The notes beneath the pieces are model-generated. The model was not told where the DNA came from. It ran no database searches and was given only the letters and a program-made list of their open reading frames with translations. A program made the position numbers and the translations under genes. From contig OZ257145.1 in NCBI GenBank assembly GCA_965279315.1, positions 3,162,001 to 3,226,000 on the forward strand: DNA of 64,000 bases, in the 5' to 3' direction. The DNA is from JAPWJZ01 sp965279315 (GTDB lineage Bacteria; Pseudomonadota; Alphaproteobacteria; Micavibrionales; UBA2020). Of this stretch, positions 63,048 to 64,000 are shown piece after piece; positions within the stretch are counted from its first letter, which is position 1, and every line of letters starts with the position of its first letter.

Positions 63048-63541
63048 CGGTCGTTCACCGCTTTGGGCAGCGCGGGTTTTGCAGGCGCATCGCTTGCCAG
63101 CACCAGCGTGATGATCGACGCAAGGCCAAGCGCGACACCCAGCCCCTGCCGCAGCGTCAGCGGATCGGGCAGGAAAACAAGCGCCAGCAGCGTCGCCACC
63201 GCCGGATAGAGCGACGAGATCATGGAGGCATAGGTGAGCGGCCCGCGCTGCAGCGCCACCAGGTAGAACACCTGTCCCAGCGTCCCGCAGGCCCCCGTCG
63301 CCATCGCCAGCAACACGCCGCGCGTGTCGAATTCGAAATCGTTCCAGAACACCATCTGCACGCCGCAGGCGGTCAGGAAAAAGAAGAAGCAGTTATAAAC
63401 GATCATGTGGAGGGGCTGCATGTTCCGCAGCAGCAGCTTCGGCAGGAAGGCCGTCAGCCCCCAGACGAAGAGGGCGACCAGCGCCGGAAAAAACCAGGCG
63501 GCATTTGAAGAAAGGACAGCTATATCCATAATTCGACGCAT
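63044..63541 (-). CDS. Half-size EamA/DMT transporter, subunit 1
   Basis: A 165-residue membrane protein with one EamA repeat (VWGLTAFLPKLLLRNMQP and SSLYPAVATLLALVFLPDPL). It is paralogous to the downstream half. ATG 63541 is kept; ATG 63529 is an alternative. The 4 bp overlap with the next gene suggests a heterodimer. Its tail is short and polar. Confidence 0.82.
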   Translation of the reverse strand: MRRIMDIAVLSSNAAWFFPALVALFVWGLTAFLPKLLLRNMQPLHMIVYNCFFFFLTACGVQMVFWNDFEFDTRGVLLAMATGACGTLGQVFYLVALQRGPLTYASMISSLYPAVATLLALVFLPDPLTLRQGLGVALGLASIITLVLASDAPAKPALPKAVNDR

Positions 63542-63677
63542 CCCCGAGCGTGTTGAACGTTTATATCAAGGGAAGCCGTGTTTCTGTAGCGAAATTTCTC
63601 AAGCCCCGCCAAAGTCTTGGCTTGCACCCGCGAACAGGCGTATATAAATAAATTAGCACAGTCAGGAGATTACCCCC

Positions 63678-64000
63678 TTGTCCGATTCACCCGCACCGAA
63701 GCGCTTCCTTGTTTCCTGGGACCAGTTCCACCGCGACTGCAAGGCGCTGGCATGGCGTCTTGTCGAAAAGCGCAGCGACTGGAAGGGCATCATCGGCATC
63801 ACGCGCGGAGGCCTCATCCCGACCGGTCTTCTGGCGCGCGAACTGGACATCAAGCTGATCGAGAGCATCGGCATTTCCAGCTATGACGACAAAAACCAGC
63901 GCGAAGCCGTCGTCCTGAAAAACATCAATCCCGAACTCGTCGGCGACGGCGAGGGCTGGCTGGTGGTCGACGACCTCGTCGACACCGGCGGCACGGCCAA
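63678..64000 (+). CDS. gpt: Xanthine-guanine phosphoribosyltransferase, 3' end beyond window
   Basis: The frame runs from TTG 63678 to the window edge, giving 107 residues. AGGAG lies nine bases upstream of TTG. It matches E. coli Gpt: FLVSWDQFHRDCKALAWRL, WKGIIGITRGGLIPTGLLAR, ISSYDDKNQRE and the PRPP loop VVDDLVDTGGTA. It salvages xanthine and guanine. The C-terminus lies beyond the window. Confidence 0.95.
   Translation, partial: MSDSPAPKRFLVSWDQFHRDCKALAWRLVEKRSDWKGIIGITRGGLIPTGLLARELDIKLIESIGISSYDDKNQREAVVLKNINPELVGDGEGWLVVDDLVDTGGTA

Overview
This window is typical bacterial chromosome: densely packed genes, short spacers and many 1-8 bp start/stop overlaps. Gene content points to an alphaproteobacterium: NusG/SecE with tRNA-Trp, an extended RlmB, PrmB, CheR/CheB-linked hybrid kinases, NhaD, DUF3309, and a glutathione ligase family protein. 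The many ankyrin, Sel1 and ImmA-like proteins would suit a host-associated, predatory or deep-branching alphaproteobacterium, but the genus cannot be fixed from sequence alone. No rRNA, phage, insertion sequence or CRISPR array was seen.

Layout. 1-0.9 kb: 3'-truncated outer-membrane protein. 1-5.3 kb: a locus of two ImmA/M78-like HELGH metalloproteins flanking a translationally coupled pair of ankyrin proteins. 5.3-7.8 kb: TerC-CBS protein, nusG, secE, tRNA-Trp. 7.9-12.6 kb: a secreted DUF4919-like protein, a spacer with parS-like palindromes, two CYTH enzymes, small unknowns and a GCS2-family ligase. 12.8-18.2 kb: an acquired-looking GIY-YIG protein, an L,D-transpeptidase, a serine-hydrolase-like protein, a Sel1-repeat protein and three tiny genes. 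18.3-24.8 kb: a four-gene signalling operon (CHASE3-GAF hybrid kinase with three receivers, CheR, CheB, REC-kinase-REC). 25.1-28.6 kb: GH3 and GH144-like glycosidases. 28.7-29.7 kb: an AT-rich HEPN/zinc-ribbon gene beside tRNA-Gly.

29.9-36 kb: two paralogous, C-terminally extended tyrosyl-tRNA synthetases, each ending at a REP-like palindromic repeat, with a DOPA-dioxygenase-like gene and a divergent LysR regulator between them. 36-41.3 kb: SET-domain protein, YeiH-family exporter, a second serine-hydrolase paralogue, and NhaD and NhaP antiporters. 41.4-46 kb: a membrane-anchored ankyrin-like protein coupled to a cytidine-deaminase-like protein, prmB, small membrane proteins, ung and an ArsC-like protein. 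46-49.5 kb: an unknown protein, a 690-residue protein with a new-looking internal repeat, and glutathione peroxidase. 49.5-58.8 kb: a cytochrome c fusion, PhnA-like protein, class III cyclase, SRPBCC protein, transglutaminase-like protein, tRNA-Tyr, rlmB, a P-loop protein and an operon of two paralogous unknowns, then a methyltransferase. 58.9-64 kb: polA, aldo/keto reductase, two half-size EamA transporters and a 3'-truncated gpt.

The points most worth a second look are: a short APRTA-type motif shared by otherwise unrelated proteins at 2-5 kb and 10.7 kb; the parS-like cluster at 8.64-8.83 kb; the paired TyrRS genes with a GNAT-like extension; the HEPN/zinc-ribbon gene beside a tRNA; and the paralogous hydrolases with identically spaced Ser and Asp residues.
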